A stretch of 64,000 nt of DNA from Aculops lycopersici (Eukaryota > Arthropoda > Arachnida > Trombidiformes > Eriophyidae): contig WNKI01000003.1 in the NCBI GenBank assembly GCA_015350385.1, positions 3,560,155 through 3,624,154 on the forward strand, written 5' to 3'. Shown one piece after another: positions 49,549-63,900 of the stretch (the stretch's first letter is position 1; every line of letters starts with the position of its first letter). The notes under the pieces were generated by a model that had not been told where the DNA came from, did not search any database, and worked only from the letters and a program-made list of their open reading frames with translations. Both the position numbers and the translations under genes were made by a program.

Positions 49549-50927
49549 TGATTCAGAGTGTTCCTTGCGGGTTTAGCGTTGGACCCATGCGACAAACGGA
49601 AGACATATTAAATTTTATTATTTGAAACCAGTTGACGTCGACGCTGACGATTGGCTTCCGAAAGTTTGAATGTGCATGTGTTGCTAATTATGCATTGCGG
49701 ACACAAGCACCCCGAACGACTGGATCCAGTTTGAGACTCGGGCGGCCAGCCAGCTATCGTTAGTTGGTCGAGCGAAGGGGAGAAAGTTACAAGCTACAGG
49801 CCCCAAGTTGATTGCTCTTTTTCTTCTCTTCTTGTGGTCGCTCGTTACTGTGACTTATAGGATGGTTGTTGACCACGATGATGTCCCTTAGGCGCCTGTC
49901 TTTTAAAGCATAAGAAGAAGAAGAAGACCAAACGAAATTAGCTCAGTCAACAGCCAGAGCAACAGCAGCAACCAAAAGTCGACGACGAGATGCAGCAACA
50001 ACAGCGCGAGCTTTATGGTCAAGTTCCATGTTCGCGAGGGCGCCATAATATTCAAATTGCTTGGATTCGCGAGTATTTGCAAAACGCTTCTGTCCGGCTG
50101 TAACGCACAAACTGTGCCCCAGTTCTTTGGACATTCGAGCGAAAAGGCAGCGTGACCAATGGCACTTCTACTTCCTCCTCGGCGGCACTGTTGGCGCATT
50201 TCAAGTGCACATACGCACACAAAAAAGAGCAACGAAACGAGCCATTCCAAAAACTTCTCGTCCTCTGCTTCTTCTTCTTCTTGAGCGAGCGAGCGAGCGA
50301 TACAGTGATTTAGATGCTCTTGCTCTTGGGCGACATCATTAGGTTGGCGCTATTTGTTTTTGCAACCAACACCATCCAAGCGGAGAAAGTGGAATTATTT
50401 GCACTTTGCAAGCGTTTGGCTCTGGAAACGGGAGATTCGAATCGACCAAAACGAGGACTACTCTCACTTCAACTTCACTTTCAAACCCAAAACTTTTGGT
50501 TGTCCTACTACTGTACAATCTCATCTCCTGTCTCGTTTAGCGCAAGTTTTGCACTTGACTTTTTTCAGGGTCCCAACTCAAAGAATCCATTAAAAAGAAA
50601 GTTTGTCGCCTCGAGATTTAGAAATCCAATCGACGAGATAAAACTAGCCATTCGCTAGACATAAACATCAAATCCATCATCTTCCTTCCTCCTTCCATAA
50701 GGCACTTCGGCTTTTGCGCCTATCCGCTGCTTCGCCCCAAAAGCGTAAGGATCAGGGCGAATCTTTGTGGCAATATCGTGGTCAAATCAGCTTCTAAGAG
50801 ACGAGAGAGACTAATCTTATGAGTGTGAAAGCGACAAAAGCAAGGGGATTAAATGAGAGACCCAAAGGATCCTGTTGATTGTTTATTGGCACACTTCCGG
50901 TCATTCTCTCAAACAAACACACTGATT
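49549..50927. other. Intergenic between Slo2 3' end and bHLH gene
   Basis: Probably the bHLH promoter plus the 3' UTR of Slo2/KCNT. A plus-strand frame at 50314-50658 begins with a hydrophobic stretch but has no further support. AAG/CTT and GAGC simple repeats occur. Confidence 0.4.
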
Positions 50928-53900
50928 TTATTGTCGTTGCCAGTCAATCGACTGATCAATGGGATCACCGCCGCCAGCATCCACGGAACTGGAGCGCCGG
51001 CGCTGCTTCAAGTCCATGTCAATCGAATCATTGTTGGCGTCCTCGTATCTCGTCTTATCGTCAGTAGAAGTGGCAGCGCCACCACTGCCGGCGTGACAAT
51101 TCATTGGCACTTGTGCCCCCAAAACGCCGGATATCTGGGTGTCATCCATCGAGTCGAGCTCGTCGTGGTTGCCAACCTTTATGAGGATCTCGTTGAAGTC
51201 TCCATCTGAAAAGGATGGTTTGATTTGGCTGTTCGGAATCGAGTAGGACGAGAAGCAAGCTTGCTGTTGGTTCTGTCTATTTCCGCCGGCAGCGTATTGA
51301 TGTTGTTGCTGCTGCGGTCGTTGTTGTTGATGATGATGATATTGCTGTTGCTCCTGTCGCTTTCTAGGTTGCTGTTGCTGCTGCTTCGGCTTGGGACGCG
51401 ACTTTACTGTTGAGCTGCTCGAGTTGAAGCTATTCTGGCTTCCGCTAACGTTACCACCACTAGATGGCGTCATAAGAGGTGGTTGGTTTTTTGTGAGATG
51501 CGTTGCCGAAGGTGGTGGTGGTTGTTGTTGCGAGGAGAACGAGTCGTCGGCGTGCCTCACAGAGTTTGCTCGGTGCATAAATAATTTGCGACTGTGAATG
51601 GGACTAGGCCGGATGAGGTAAATGATGTCGCCCTCGCGGAGGGGAATGTCGCAATTTGGATTGATTATCACATATGAAAAGGTATTGTTTCTATTAGACA
51701 TGGAGTCGTCATAGTCACTGACGAGCATTCCCAAGTCTTGCAGTCGATTCTTCACCATATTAGTTATCTCAATTCTCTCCAACTCTTCGGTGGCCTGTTC
51801 GTAGCTCGCCTGCTGACTAGCAAAAGCGCCTGAGCTGTATGCGTCCACAGGTGGTCGTTGATAATCTAGTGGCTCGGTGCGATAGATGCCAAGCGGGATC
51901 TCGCAGGTGGTTGAGCAGAGACGCTGGTATAGGCGGCCATAGGTGCGAATCCACAGGTCCTCTTTGGTAATTTTCATTGAAGACAGGAAACCCGAACCAG
52001 GCGCTTGGTCTATACCTAGCAGGAGGCGCACCATAGTTATCATGTAATCCTTCACGAAAGCCTGGTAGAGTAGAGTGTCGAGCATGGAGGCTGAGAAGAC
52101 ATTGCCCGCGGCAAACGGAAGTCGATACTTGTAAGCGTGAGAGTTCATTTCCTTGCCAATCATCTTGCTATAATGGTGACTATGCAACTTCCGCATTAAT
52201 ATCCTATCTCTAATTGCATTGTTACTCGCACCACCGTATATAGCCGAGCCACCGTCGCCCTGCTGACTAGCGGTTCGGTCCAATCCACTCAACTCGGCGC
52301 CGCTGGTCGACTCTCGCAGGCGGCTCGTCGCAGAGGTGGCGCTGTTTGTGACCACCTGTGGGCCTTTTATCACCTGTTGCTGGGGCACCTGCTGTCCGTA
52401 CATCGCAACGTGTCCCCCAAACAGAACGTCGTGTGCTCTAAATTGCATAAATCTCATATTGGACGACTGTGAAAGTTCCGTTATGATGCCCACCGAGGGG
52501 AACATTTTAAACATGCTCTGAACGGCCACAATGGTATTACAATCGGCCAAATAATCCTCCTCGGCCGAATTCGTTGACTCCTTATTGGTGACCACAACCG
52601 AGTGAGCCAAATTTATGCCAGCCTTTATGAGGTCGTCCAGGTTATCGATGCTACCAGGCATCCAGTAGACCATGGGGAACCACGAGATTGCATCGATAAA
52701 TTGAGGCGAGGGCTTTCGCTCTAACAATAGCACAATTGGCCTCAATTCATTAGGACTATGACTGTGAGCTCTAAGCGGAACCAGGAAATTGTATATTCCG
52801 TTGCTAGCAAAATCGCTCGCCAGTATGATACAATTATTCGGCCAGTTATACTGGCGCGCATTTTTGTACGGACAGTGCTCACAAGCAGAAATCAGTTGCA
52901 GGCAACAGGCTGGCTTCTTCTTTTGCAACAAGTAGCAGAGGGTTGGCGACACGCCCACGTAGGTGGTACAAAAGACAAATTTCTTAAAGATGGGCGAGTT
53001 CTCACTGCTAGACTGCCAGGACATTGAAAAGTAGGACTCCTGCTCGCGTTCGTGGTCACTGTCGTGCTCCTCGCTCTCGCCCATCATCGCGGGCACCGGC
53101 GCAATACTTGGCCTCCTACCTCGAGCATTTACAAAAGATTCCGTGGAACTGGCCGAACTTCCGCCTCCCATTCCCATGTCGAGTCTTGGAATTGTTAGGT
53201 GAGTTAGCGACTTGCCCAATTTAACTCGCTTCATCTTGACAGCCAAACCACTAACCACCTGTGCAAGTCTCGTGGGCGAGGCGTCGCGAGATTTTGTTGA
53301 TGTTATCGACATATTGCTACCCTTCCGTAATCCCGTCGCAATGGCTGCCAGCTCAAGTGTTGAGGCGTTTCGTGAGGGAGGCCTCGAAATAACGTTGCCC
53401 ATGGCGGAGGAACCGCGCGAGGTGCCCACGGCACCGGAAGCCGAGGCCGAGGAGTTTCGTTTTGCCAAAATTTTTGTAGTTAAATGGTGTAGAGCCTGCT
53501 GGTCTTGGTCCGCCTCTGAGCCAGCACGACTTCCAACAACCGGAAGCTCTTCCTCGGGCGCCACCGGAAAGTCCGCGGCCGCGAAGCCTGCCACAGAACA
53601 AAGTGAGCGCGCAACAATACTGGCCCCGTCTGCCACGCTATGCTTCTTTGGCATCAACATTGAAGGCACATGTATGGAGGTTTGCATAACCATCTGCTGC
53701 TGCTGCTGCTGCTCTTGCTGTTGAGTTTGCCCTTGACTACTAGGTAGCTTGGGACACTCGGGTGACTCGGAGGGTGACTGTTGTTGTTGTTGTTGTTGCT
53801 GCTGCTGTTGTTGTGGAGCCACAGTGGGCGACGAAGCCTCGATTCTTATGTAGGTGGCCGCTTGACCCTCGTTTCCGGCTCCAGTTCCAGTGCCGCCAAC

Positions 53901-56900
53901 TCCGCTCTCAATCCAACTCGACGAAGGTGGCTCAGTGGATTCAACAGGTGTAGGTGTGAACAGCTTGCTCAGTTGTTGTTGCTGTTGTTGTTGCTGCTGG
54001 TGTTGCATTTGATGATTGTGATAAACCATTGGTCTAAGTGTAGAGTTTTCCTCTTTTGTTATGTTAATGTAGAATAATATATCACCCGATTTGAGCACAT
54101 AGCTAGGACCTGGATTCAACATAATAGGCCAAGTGCCTCGCATATCAGTTTGCACTCCAATTAAGGTAACACCAAACTTCCTGTGCGAATGGAAGGAGGC
54201 ATAGGTGAAACTTTTACCCTGATACTCGCTAAAGAATCTCGAATCCGACAGGCGAATGTGGTAAATTTCATTAGCCGAACACTTTCCATACAATCGCTTC
54301 CATTCTGGTCCACCAGTTGAGTCGAGATCATCGTCGTCCTCGCTACTAGACTGATGTTGTTGCTGCTGTTGGCTGCTTTGCCCGCTTGCGCTATCTGGTT
54401 GCGCCGCACCACTTCCGCTTTGGCCTCCTGCTGGTGGCCGCTGGCCACCTGCATTGAACGAGGCCTCAAACTGCTCGAGTCTATTCTTTCTATTCAGTGC
54501 CTCGTTGGCACCTGTTGAGTTTCTTAGCCAGCCGAGAATGCCACCGCCGCCTGGTTGCTGACATCTTCGTCGCTTTCGACAGCGGCGGCGCCTTGTTTTG
54601 TGTTGCGAGGTGTGGAGTAGCAAGGTGACCAGAGTGCTGGTGCCGGGAATAAGGCAATTGTTTGCAAGAAGGGCATATTTAAACTCGTCTATCATTTGAG
54701 GGGAAACAAGTTTTTGGTTAGTAAAGGTCCGGTATATTGATTTTCAAGCACTAATTTTCAGGCAAAAGGCACCAACACTTACCGTCGCAAACAACATGCT
54801 CGGCAAAGGCAACGTGAATCTTGTTCTCTGTTCTAAAAATTTGCACATATTGCGGAACATAGGGACTAAAGTCGCGTATGGCCCACGATCTCAAAATTGT
54901 GTGCTCGTCTGCGGCCGAGCGATCGTTGTAATTCCTAGCGGCAAGGATGAAACAAGCTTCAGCTGATTGCATTCGAGCTCTAATCAAATCGGTGGCCTTC
55001 AAAGCGGATCCTTGAATGTAGACAACTCTATTGTTCCAAGTGGGAGTCTGTAGCACCAATTTCATGGTTGTGTCCAATTCACAGGGCGACAGTAGGACAA
55101 CGGAGAATGTTTGCAATAGAGGGTGAGCATAGAATTCATTGAGAAAGTCCATAATGGTATCGGCACGCAAGGTGGTTGAGCAAACAACCACATGTTTCTC
55201 GTGGCGAGTGGAGTGATGCGCATAACTGGCGCCCAATTTTTTCCTCTCAATCCAAAAGTAAGCCAATTGTTCAAATTGTGTAGGTAACACAATCAAGGCA
55301 ACGCAAATCATCACCATTATAAACAGTTGCGAGGGCCACGTTTCCGGTTTGAAATCACCATAGCCTACGGTGGAGAAGGTGACCACAACAAAGTAGATAC
55401 TCTCAAAGATGTTTATATTGCTCCTGCCTCCACTCCGTTGGGTGTGCTGAAATCCACAGGCACTGGTAAAGATCAAGCAAAAGACTGTGGCCGATAGTAT
55501 GGTGAGTCGATGGGAGAAGACCGACGATTGTCTCACAATACTCAGGTCATTCTATGTAATTATAATTGTTGTATGATATACAGAGATATTAAACTTGCGT
55601 TAGTTTCTTTCAACATCAATATCATCATCATCTATACATACTGGCTGGTATACTTACAAGCATAGCCTCTAGACATTGTTTGGCTAGCCAACAATTGAGG
55701 AATCCAGGTACAAAAAGTGTGCGTAGTTCTAGCCAGAAAATCTAAATTACACAAACACAAGTAGAGAGGATATTTGTGTGAGTCTATCATGATGTCGGGC
55801 AATCGGACAGGTGTCTTTGGTGATATAACAACAAATAAATCTTATGATAAAACTTACCGATATGAGAAATGGAAGATTTGTGACTAGTTCTAGGGTAAAA
55901 TGGAATGAGATAATGGAAAATATGCTATTCTGTATTTTTGCAAAACTTTTATTAGTCTTCTATCTTTTAGAATTCTTATTATTATACAAATAGTGATAAT
56001 AAATCAACTTACCTTGTAGGTGAGGTACTGCATCAGTATTGCCTCAATAAAACAGATCACAGCTATGAATGTTTGCATGGACCAAATAATGGGCCCTCGA
56101 TCGACCCAAAGTAAAGCACGAAAGTTGATTGGTCCATCGTAAGGGTGACTATCAAACTTGGACATTGAAGCCGCAGCTTGTTGCTGTTGGTTTGGGCTTC
56201 CGGTGGCAATGAGGAGATCAGCCGTTGAGCTCGTAACATTTGGCCTACCACCGGAACTTTGGCACCCATAACTGAAATTGTGGTAGACGAGTTTATGCGT
56301 GAATAATTTTACAATTAGAACCACCGACCGATGTTTTCTTAGCTCAAACCATAATAAATATATACAAATAGTTGTACTAGTAATACTCACCAACTTGCTT
56401 GGCCCGGCCCGCGATCCGAGATAACTCGGCAAACGTAGAGGTAACATGCGAGCACCTTGAGTATCAATTTGGCCGTTCGAACATAGAGGCTAACGGTGTG
56501 ATCCTTTATAAAGTATAATTGCAATTGTTCCTTTAGTGTATTTTCACTATTGTAAAACTCAACGCGAACCCTGCAGTATGTATCGCAATGGTTGCGGCCG
56601 TCGACGTCGTGGTGGCACAATAAAAGTTCGGTCGTTTGATGGCAAGAAGTCGAGTGAGAAAGTTTGGTGGAATGATTAATGATCAAGTTGATGGTGTTGT
56701 TAGTCTTATGTTGAGGTTTTGGTCTATGAAATGATAGATAAGACTAAGAGGAATAGTTCTAAGACGAGCAACAAATAGCGCAAACACCAGTCGCCCATTT
56801 CCAACCCGGAAGGACGGTCTAAATGGGGAATTGTATGCCGCGTGTCAATTTCAATGGGGTGTCTCTCAACTCGCTATTTGCGGGCGCCGGAAATGGTTAA

Positions 56901-59900
56901 TGGACTGTTTCAAGTGGTACAAAAAGTAAGTTGTCCGCTAAGTCAGTTGGCCTTCCAACTTTCGCTCCTCGTTGTGACGTTGAGGATGGTGGACTTTGGT
57001 TGAGGAGGCAAGTTAATTAACTTGGCCCCAGGCTAAGTGACACCACAGTTAGTTGGCAGTGGCTTTTGTAGATGGTAGTGTGAGAGTATAGTCTGGGCGA
57101 AGTCTAGTTATAAGACTCAAGGAGAGAGAGAGAGGCAATCAGAAATGAGGAAGAGGAGAAGGCGGTGGCCCTCTTATCATGGATTTGCTCGCCTATTAGC
57201 CCCCTAAAAGCCCCCTCCCCCGCCAGCCGCCTAGCCCATCGAACGGACCGACCAACTCTCGCTTGGCTGTCAATATTTCTCGCCGTTGCATTGGCATCCT
57301 CTTTCTTCCTTTATGTCCCTTTGCGGCACCTCTACTCCCAAATCTCAAATGAGCCAACTGACGAGCGGGAGGTTTGAGTCCAGCGAGCTAGCGATAATTC
57401 GATTTCCGGTTCATCGCTGTGGCCACAATGTCTGTCGCTATTTCTGTTGGATTTAGCTAGTGACTGACACTTTTTGTGGCCCTGGCTCTAACTGTGACGC
57501 TGTCTCTGTCTCTATCTCCAGAGTTTTAGTCTTGGAATTGTTTTTCTGTCATCAGTGGCCAGGTAAAACTGCAGAGTAGAGGATCCAAAAGAGATACTCT
57601 GTTTCACTATGAGTAGCTTGAGCTTTAGTCTCGCGACCCAGGAGTGAGAGGAGGGAAACAAACGCGAAGGCGTCAGCTGGCGAAATTTGCCGACGCGCTA
57701 TCTGCGCAAAAACACACGTCGTCGTGTCGCCAACCTCAACACCCTGAACGCCTTCCCTCGATCGTCCTATCAAAAGATGCACCAGCACCGCAGCAGAGAG
57801 GATCAGTCGGCGCTGGCCACTGATCAGCCGGAAGTGGAGTGCCTAGCGCCTAGTCGCTCGCTCGCTAACCCTTGTGTCTGGCATGTAGTTGTCGTCATAA
57901 ACCACCAAGCGACCATTAGCCTGCGCACTAGTGCCATTGCCACCAATGGTGGTAGTGGTGGTATCGGTAGTATAGTAATGGTGCTAGTGCTAGTGATATC
58001 ACCACCATCGCAACTACCACTACACAATTCCACTCGCTACACATTAAAATAAAAAACCTATTATGTCGTGCGCTGTTCGTCCGAGGAAAACCTTTTGCTC
58101 GTCCACTTGCTTGCTAACCAGATTTGATGCTTCTGCGGTTCTACTCTAGTTCGAATCTGCAGTCTAGGACCTACTCGCAATACTTATTCGAGTGTATCAC
58201 CCGAGACTGCAACATTAACTTTCGCGGCGGCATCCATTCAGATGTACTTGGCGGCATCTGCTGCTGCCGCTGACCAGCCAGCAAGCTAGCGAGCGAGCGA
58301 GCGAGCGACGTGATTTTGCATTGGCCTTCAGCTTGTTCTAATGCTTTCTTTCTCGCTCTCTCCCTCTTTCACTTTCTGTATCTCACCCGACTGTTTTCCC
58401 AACGAAACAAAACCATGTGCCACATACACAAAAACCACAATCGCCCATTGGGCGAGTCTATCTATTTAAATCTGGCGCTAGATAGATAGGGGAAATGCCA
58501 TGCGGATAGAGAGTTCATTGCATTTCAACGCGTCGCTAGGTGCAACTCGATCCCGCTCTTGTAACTCAACTCTCCATGCCGACAGTGGCGCCAAAGATAA
58601 ACTTGCCGCGAAAAGACGACGACGACTACGATGACCACCACCGCCACCACGACAAATTGCGCAACTCTGATTTGTTGGCCCACTTGTTTTGCTGGTCTTG
58701 TTTGGTACTCTTGCTCGTGGTGGCAGTTTTGCTACTCTCGCTGGTCGGTTGTTGCGAGGGCAGAAGTTCAATTAAAGTGAGTGGCCGGCTGGCCGGCAAC
58801 TCGAGGGACCAAATGACCAACAAACGCGCTAACGACTAGAAGCGCCCGCCTATCACCGAGGAATAAAGAGATTAAGCTGTCATCAGGAGTCGGTAGCGTT
58901 GGGTCGTTTGGTAAGACTTTTTGTGTCTATCTCGCTGTCTAGTTGTTGTTGCTGCGACTAAAAAGCTGGAGAGTTGAACACGCCACTCGCTCCCTCTAGA
59001 CTCAAAGGACTTTAACCTGCTTTTTCTACCTCTACCCGCGCGCAAGCCCCTCAGTGTGCATGTAGGCGGACAGGTGAACGATTGGCAGCGCGACGGATTC
59101 AAAGCCAACTAACGGCCGCGTAACTATTTGGATTCAATCAAAGTGTTGCGTAATCAATGGGTCTACAATCGGTGGTGACGGTCGTCGAGGGACAATTATT
59201 TGCCTATTTGGCCTCGATACTTTTATATGATGTATGGCAAATAGTAGATTGCAATGAGAATTTAGAGGAAGGTGCGCAGATTAAAATTTACTGTTGCGCT
59301 AATCGATGATCTTAACTGGAGTTTTTTTTGGTGGAAGGATACATCACTAAAACAAACAGGTGGCTCGGGTGTTTAGATTAAACTCGCCTGGGTTATAAAA
59401 TCGGTGTAGAAACAGCTAATTAAAGTATCTCGCTCGGATGTAATTACCTTGGAATCAGCGAGGCCAAATTGTCCATACTGTCGGCCATGCTTATGCCACC
59501 GGCAGGTTGGCCGCAACTTCCGGCTGCCGCCGGATCGAGGAGCAAGTTGTTGCCGGTGCCGCGCGGCGGCAGCTCATTTGGTGGACTCGTAGACTTGGCC
59601 GTCTGGGCGGTAGAGGTGGTGAAAAGATTAGGCTGCTGCCGGCGATCATGAATGGGCGGCACTTGGCCGGAAATCAGCTGATCGCGTAGAAAGCCACTGG
59701 TGGTTGGTGGCGGCGACGCCTGCGCCGAAACCAATCTACTCTCAACTCGCTTACAACCGCCACTTGTTCTCCCATCAACTCCGCCGATTATCTCGACGAG
59801 AATCTGTTTCTGCTGGTTCTGGTGCTGCTCGTTGCTTACTTGACTTGCATGTTGATGCTGCTGCTGCTTCCGGAAGTTTGCTCCTGAAGTTATGATGCTC

Positions 59901-60967
59901 GCCTGAGTTATGTCACAATTAACTGGCTCCTTTTCTGGTGCGCCCATTGAGCCGACCAGCACCGACTTGGTCGAGTTGGAATCAGTGGAGTCCGAGCGGA
60001 TAATGTTGACTTGGGGCACAATTTGGCGCTGTTGGCCGGAATACAGACGGCTGCCACCACCGCTAGTGGCCATGATGACACTGATCCCCTGCGAGGCCAT
60101 TCTATTTGGCAATGTTGACCTTTGCAAGTAGTTGTCTATTTGACCCACTGCTACTTCAGCTACCTCTCTCTCCCTCTCTATCTGCTGCTGCTGCTCCTCC
60201 TCCTCCCCTGCCTCCTCCCAACCATCTCCAACTAAACCACCACCGCCGGCGCTACAACCACTTGTCTCCACTTCCGGCGACTTGTCGTAATGGAAGTTCT
60301 GATGGTGCGGATGGTGATGGTTGTAATGGTGATGATGATAATGGTGAGCGTGATCACGTTTGTGATTGATACTTCCACTAATAGTGGTAGTGGTAGTTTC
60401 CTTGTTCCTTGTTGTTGTCTCCTCCTCTTGATCTTGAGATACTCGCGGCCCACTTTCGCCTCTGCAAACTCTCCTCTCTCTAGCCAACTCTTCTCCTCCT
60501 CGTTCGAAGTCGGTTTTGGTGCTCGCTTGGTTGCAACTATTTTCCGCTAGTTGATCTTGTAGCTGGCCGTCGCATAACGACATCTGTTTCGTTTGGTTAT
60601 GCATCTGTTGTAGCGGATGTTGGGCTTGGTGGTGGTGGTGGTGGCGACGCTGTCGCTGGTTTTGGTTGGTGCTGCTACTGAACCGCCGCGCCTGCTGCTG
60701 ACCGTTTCCCGCTGCCGTGGACACGCCCACGCCGGCATCGCTCGCCGCTCGGCCCGCGCTGCAGCTCGCGCCCTCGCGTAAGCGGAGACATTCGGTGCAG
60801 TCGTCGTCGTCGCATTCGCCGAGTCCCGAACACGAAACAGGCGCCGAGGCAGCCGAAACACTACCGCTGGCCGACTGGACCGAGGCGCTGCCCACTGATT
60901 GCTCGCCACTCGACCGGCGACGTTGCTGCTCCTGCCTCTTCAGCCTGAAGAACCACAGATTGCTCAT
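50928..60967 (-). CDS. SLO2: Sodium-activated potassium channel Slo2/KCNT (seven exons)
   Basis: Seven exons join in frame to 2214 residues: 59448-60967, 56391-56570, 56013-56271, 55858-55929, 55658-55741, 54783-55551 and 50928-54688. All have GT-AG borders. The ATG at 60967 (MSNLWFFRLK) opens a 500-residue Ser/Gln/His-rich N-terminus ending LASLIPR|VRVEFYNSENTLKEQ, the Slo2 start of S1. S1-S4 are in exons 2-5 (ALLWVDRGPIIWSMQTF, LFVPGFLNCWLAKQ). Exon 6 has the pore (FSTVGYGDFKPETW) and RCK1 (HVVVCSTTLRADTIMDFL, FYAHPLLQ). Exon 7 has the rest of RCK1, RCK2 (GSIDNLDDLI, STNSAEEDYLAD, SSNMRFMQFRA, LPFAAGNVFSASMLDTLLYQ) and the tail. Slo2 channels carry Na+-activated K+ current in neurons. Human KCNT1 is about 1230 residues; the excess is poly-Gln/Ser linkers in the N-terminus, between the RCKs and at the C-terminus. 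Confidence 0.9.
56571..59447 (-). other. Large first intron of Slo2/KCNT
   Basis: The 2.9-kb intron has donor GTAATT at 59442-59447 and acceptor TGCAG at 56571. It splits the codon for Arg in LASLIPR|VRVEFY. It contains GA-rich and GCGAGCGA simple repeats. Open frames within it (for example 57165-57377, 58540-58839) are not supported. Confidence 0.7.
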
Positions 60968-63900
60968 TTTGCCACGCCCACCTGCTCTCGCCCACTCAAC
61001 TCTATTGTTGTGTGAGATTTTGGGCGCCCAACTCCGCCTACAACTGCTGCCGCTATTCTTTTTGAGCCTGTCGAAAGCTTGCGATTTCTGGTGCACGACT
61101 TGTAATGTTGCAATCCTCTTGTTTGATGATGCCGACAGCCTTAGGAGCAACGGCAAGTCAATTTGAATAATACACAGCCACCTCGTGGTAGCTGTCAACC
61201 ACTCGCTTGATTGGATTGTATTGTGTTACGCCACTAAGCTTCGACGATTTGCCATTTAACTCAACGTGACTTTACTCCCTCCTCAATCTATCCACTTTTA
61301 TCTCTCCTCATCGTGAACTCGATGGAATCGTTTGTCACTCGCTCTCTCTTTCCCCATTTCTCTTATCAAATTTACACTCAGTCAACAACAAAGCCTCTCC
61401 CACAACTACTGTTACTCTTCTCGCCTACAACCACCGCCACCACCACCGTCACTGCCACCGATACTGCTACTACTATTGCTGGCTAACTGCCGACTTCCGG
61501 CACCGTGCTAGTTTAAATTGAACGATTATCACACGCTGCAGAGACACGAACCTCGAACACAATGGACCAGCTGGCCATCTGACTGACTGGCCTGACTAAC
61601 TGGCGGTTGCCGGCCGGCCGGCGCGCGCAATATAGAGGGGGGACTTACGTGAATTGGCGCCGACACGCAGGACGAGCCAACAACAAATTGGTTTCGTTAG
61701 CTGACTGGCTGGCAAACTAGCTAACTCAGTCCCCGGCGTAGAGAGGAATCTCAGCACTTGGATTTGTCTGCTGCCGGTCGCTAGGCGCGCCGCTTGCTGC
61801 AGCGCCGAGCTCGCTAGCTTGCCGCCAGCTAGCTCGCTCGTCTAAATCGATTCCGTGTGCGCAGTTGCCGGCGCGCTTGTCGACTTGAATAGCTGCGTTT
61901 GTTGGATGGCTGGTCGAGTGCGGTTGTTGGCTTGAATGAATGCTACATTGCCGGCCTCCCCTAAGCTAGTTAGTCTGCCTCGGCACTAGCTCGTCGTTAA
62001 TGCTGCAAAGGACGCCTTCGTAGTCGCAGAAGTCGTTTTAGACATGCTCTCTGCACGCTGCCAAATTAACAGGTGGCCTCAAGACCTTTGCTACACTTTT
62101 TGTAATAGAGTTTCAAAAAGATTACACATCGTAACAATATGAGAGAGGGCTCATATCGCTGCCACTCGAACGCTAACGCTCGATAATGATCTCGCCATCA
62201 GGCGCAAAATTATGGAGTTGGAATTGGGGTTCTTGAGTGGGGCGGCTGAATTGTTGGAGTCGTAAGCGAAAAAAGCCCACTCGCTTGTCATCCAGAGGAG
62301 ATTAAAATTAGCTCGCCAACTAAGACTAGGCACCAACCGGAAGTGCACATGCGATCTCTTCGCTCGACGTGATTCCGGGCTTCTCTTCACTTCCGCCTCC
62401 AGGTTTTCGTCGTTTGGAAAGGTAAACATCTCAACAAGAGTAGCAACAGCAATAAAAACAACCTCCAGTTAGTGGCATTGTTGGCAGGGGCAATGGTGTA
62501 AATCTCGAAAATAAAATTAAGTTTGGTAATGACGCTCTCTATTTCTCGTATTTGACTTTTCGCTTCCCTGAACACATCATTACATTCCGTGCACCCAAAC
62601 CCATAAACTCTTTAGGCTATGCACAATCACTGTTTGCCTATTCATTTTACAACCAAACCCAATTTCCCACAGCCAGCCAGTCAGAGAGGTGATCCCAGTC
62701 AATCATTTTGTCAATCGAACGAAAGCTTTAAAAAAGGATTCCCGATTTCAGCGTAGATTTCCAGGTTCTCTATTGAGTCCGGTGGGTAGCTGCTTTCTTT
62801 CCTGAGGATGACACAACTGAAAGGTTTTTATCTCGATCTCTCAAATTTCCTAAACTAAAATTATCTTATAGAAAAATCTCAGAGTACAAAGCTCTTATCG
62901 CTTTGCTCATCAGTTAACTCGATTAGAATTTAGATCGATGCTTTAAAATCCCTTCGGAAACGCTAGAGAGAGAGAGAGAGAGGAAGAGGAAAAACCTGAA
63001 TTTTTTGTCAATTTCAATCTCTTTCCCCCGACTCAAATTTAGTCGTGCCACCGAGCGACTAATTGAGCAGTCCTTTGCTCACTAGACGACAGGCAATTAA
63101 GTTGAGTGGTAGCACGTTGATTTTTTATCGGTCTCCATCTACGAGAAGGAGCAAGCAGTAGCTCAATTAAGCTAATGAACTACTACTGACCACTAATCGG
63201 CAATTCATTAGGTTGATTTTGTAGCCAGAGCGCCGCCTTTTGGCCACTAATCGGCCATAAGAGGAAACCAATCGAGCAGCCGGACGCGCCGGCTTCGGTT
63301 TGGTGTAAGCGGCGACAATAACAACATGGTAGCGAAAGGAAATGGCGAAATTTGAATACAAATTGACCATTTGGAGTGCGCGAGTTGGCCGAAGAGAGAT
63401 AGAGCACCAAATTGGTATCGGGTATTTTTGCGACTTGATCTAGTTTATTGAACTTTTTGTTGAGCAGTATCAAACTCAATTGCGATCGTCTTTGAGTGAA
63501 GCGCGCAATGGCGCCGCGGTAGCCATTTTGATAGAACACCAAAGGGTTAAGGTCTGGCCGCGAATTTCAATCTAAAATCCTGATTTACATAATATGTGGA
63601 CCAGCATCAGCCAGCTAGCTTTTGGGGAAATTTCAATAACTCTGAGTTTGGTCAAGTCGCTGATCCCCTCGGAGTTGCCTGCTGTTTCATTTGGTAACAA
63701 ATGTAGGTTGCCCGATTTTGGCAAGCACTCGAAATGCACAAAGGCGCCACCTGCCGCCTGCTAAGAGTATGAAGTTTCATGAAAAGTTTCGAGTAAAACA
63801 AGAAAAGAATCACCAAAAATATTTACAAACGCCCTCTCTGTCCCTCTTTAGCTGAATGTTGGATTTGGAATATGGCAAACCAACTGCTCTGTACCTCCTC

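Noticed and set aside
50314..50658. Signal-peptide-like frame with dibasic sites (possible neuropeptide)
   Set aside because: Only the first 25 residues look secretory; the rest has no repeated peptide or amidation signal, and it overlaps the expected 3' UTR of Slo2.
57165..58839. Frames inside the Slo2 first intron
   Set aside because: The region is removed by a phase-consistent GT-AG intron and no frame shows a domain.
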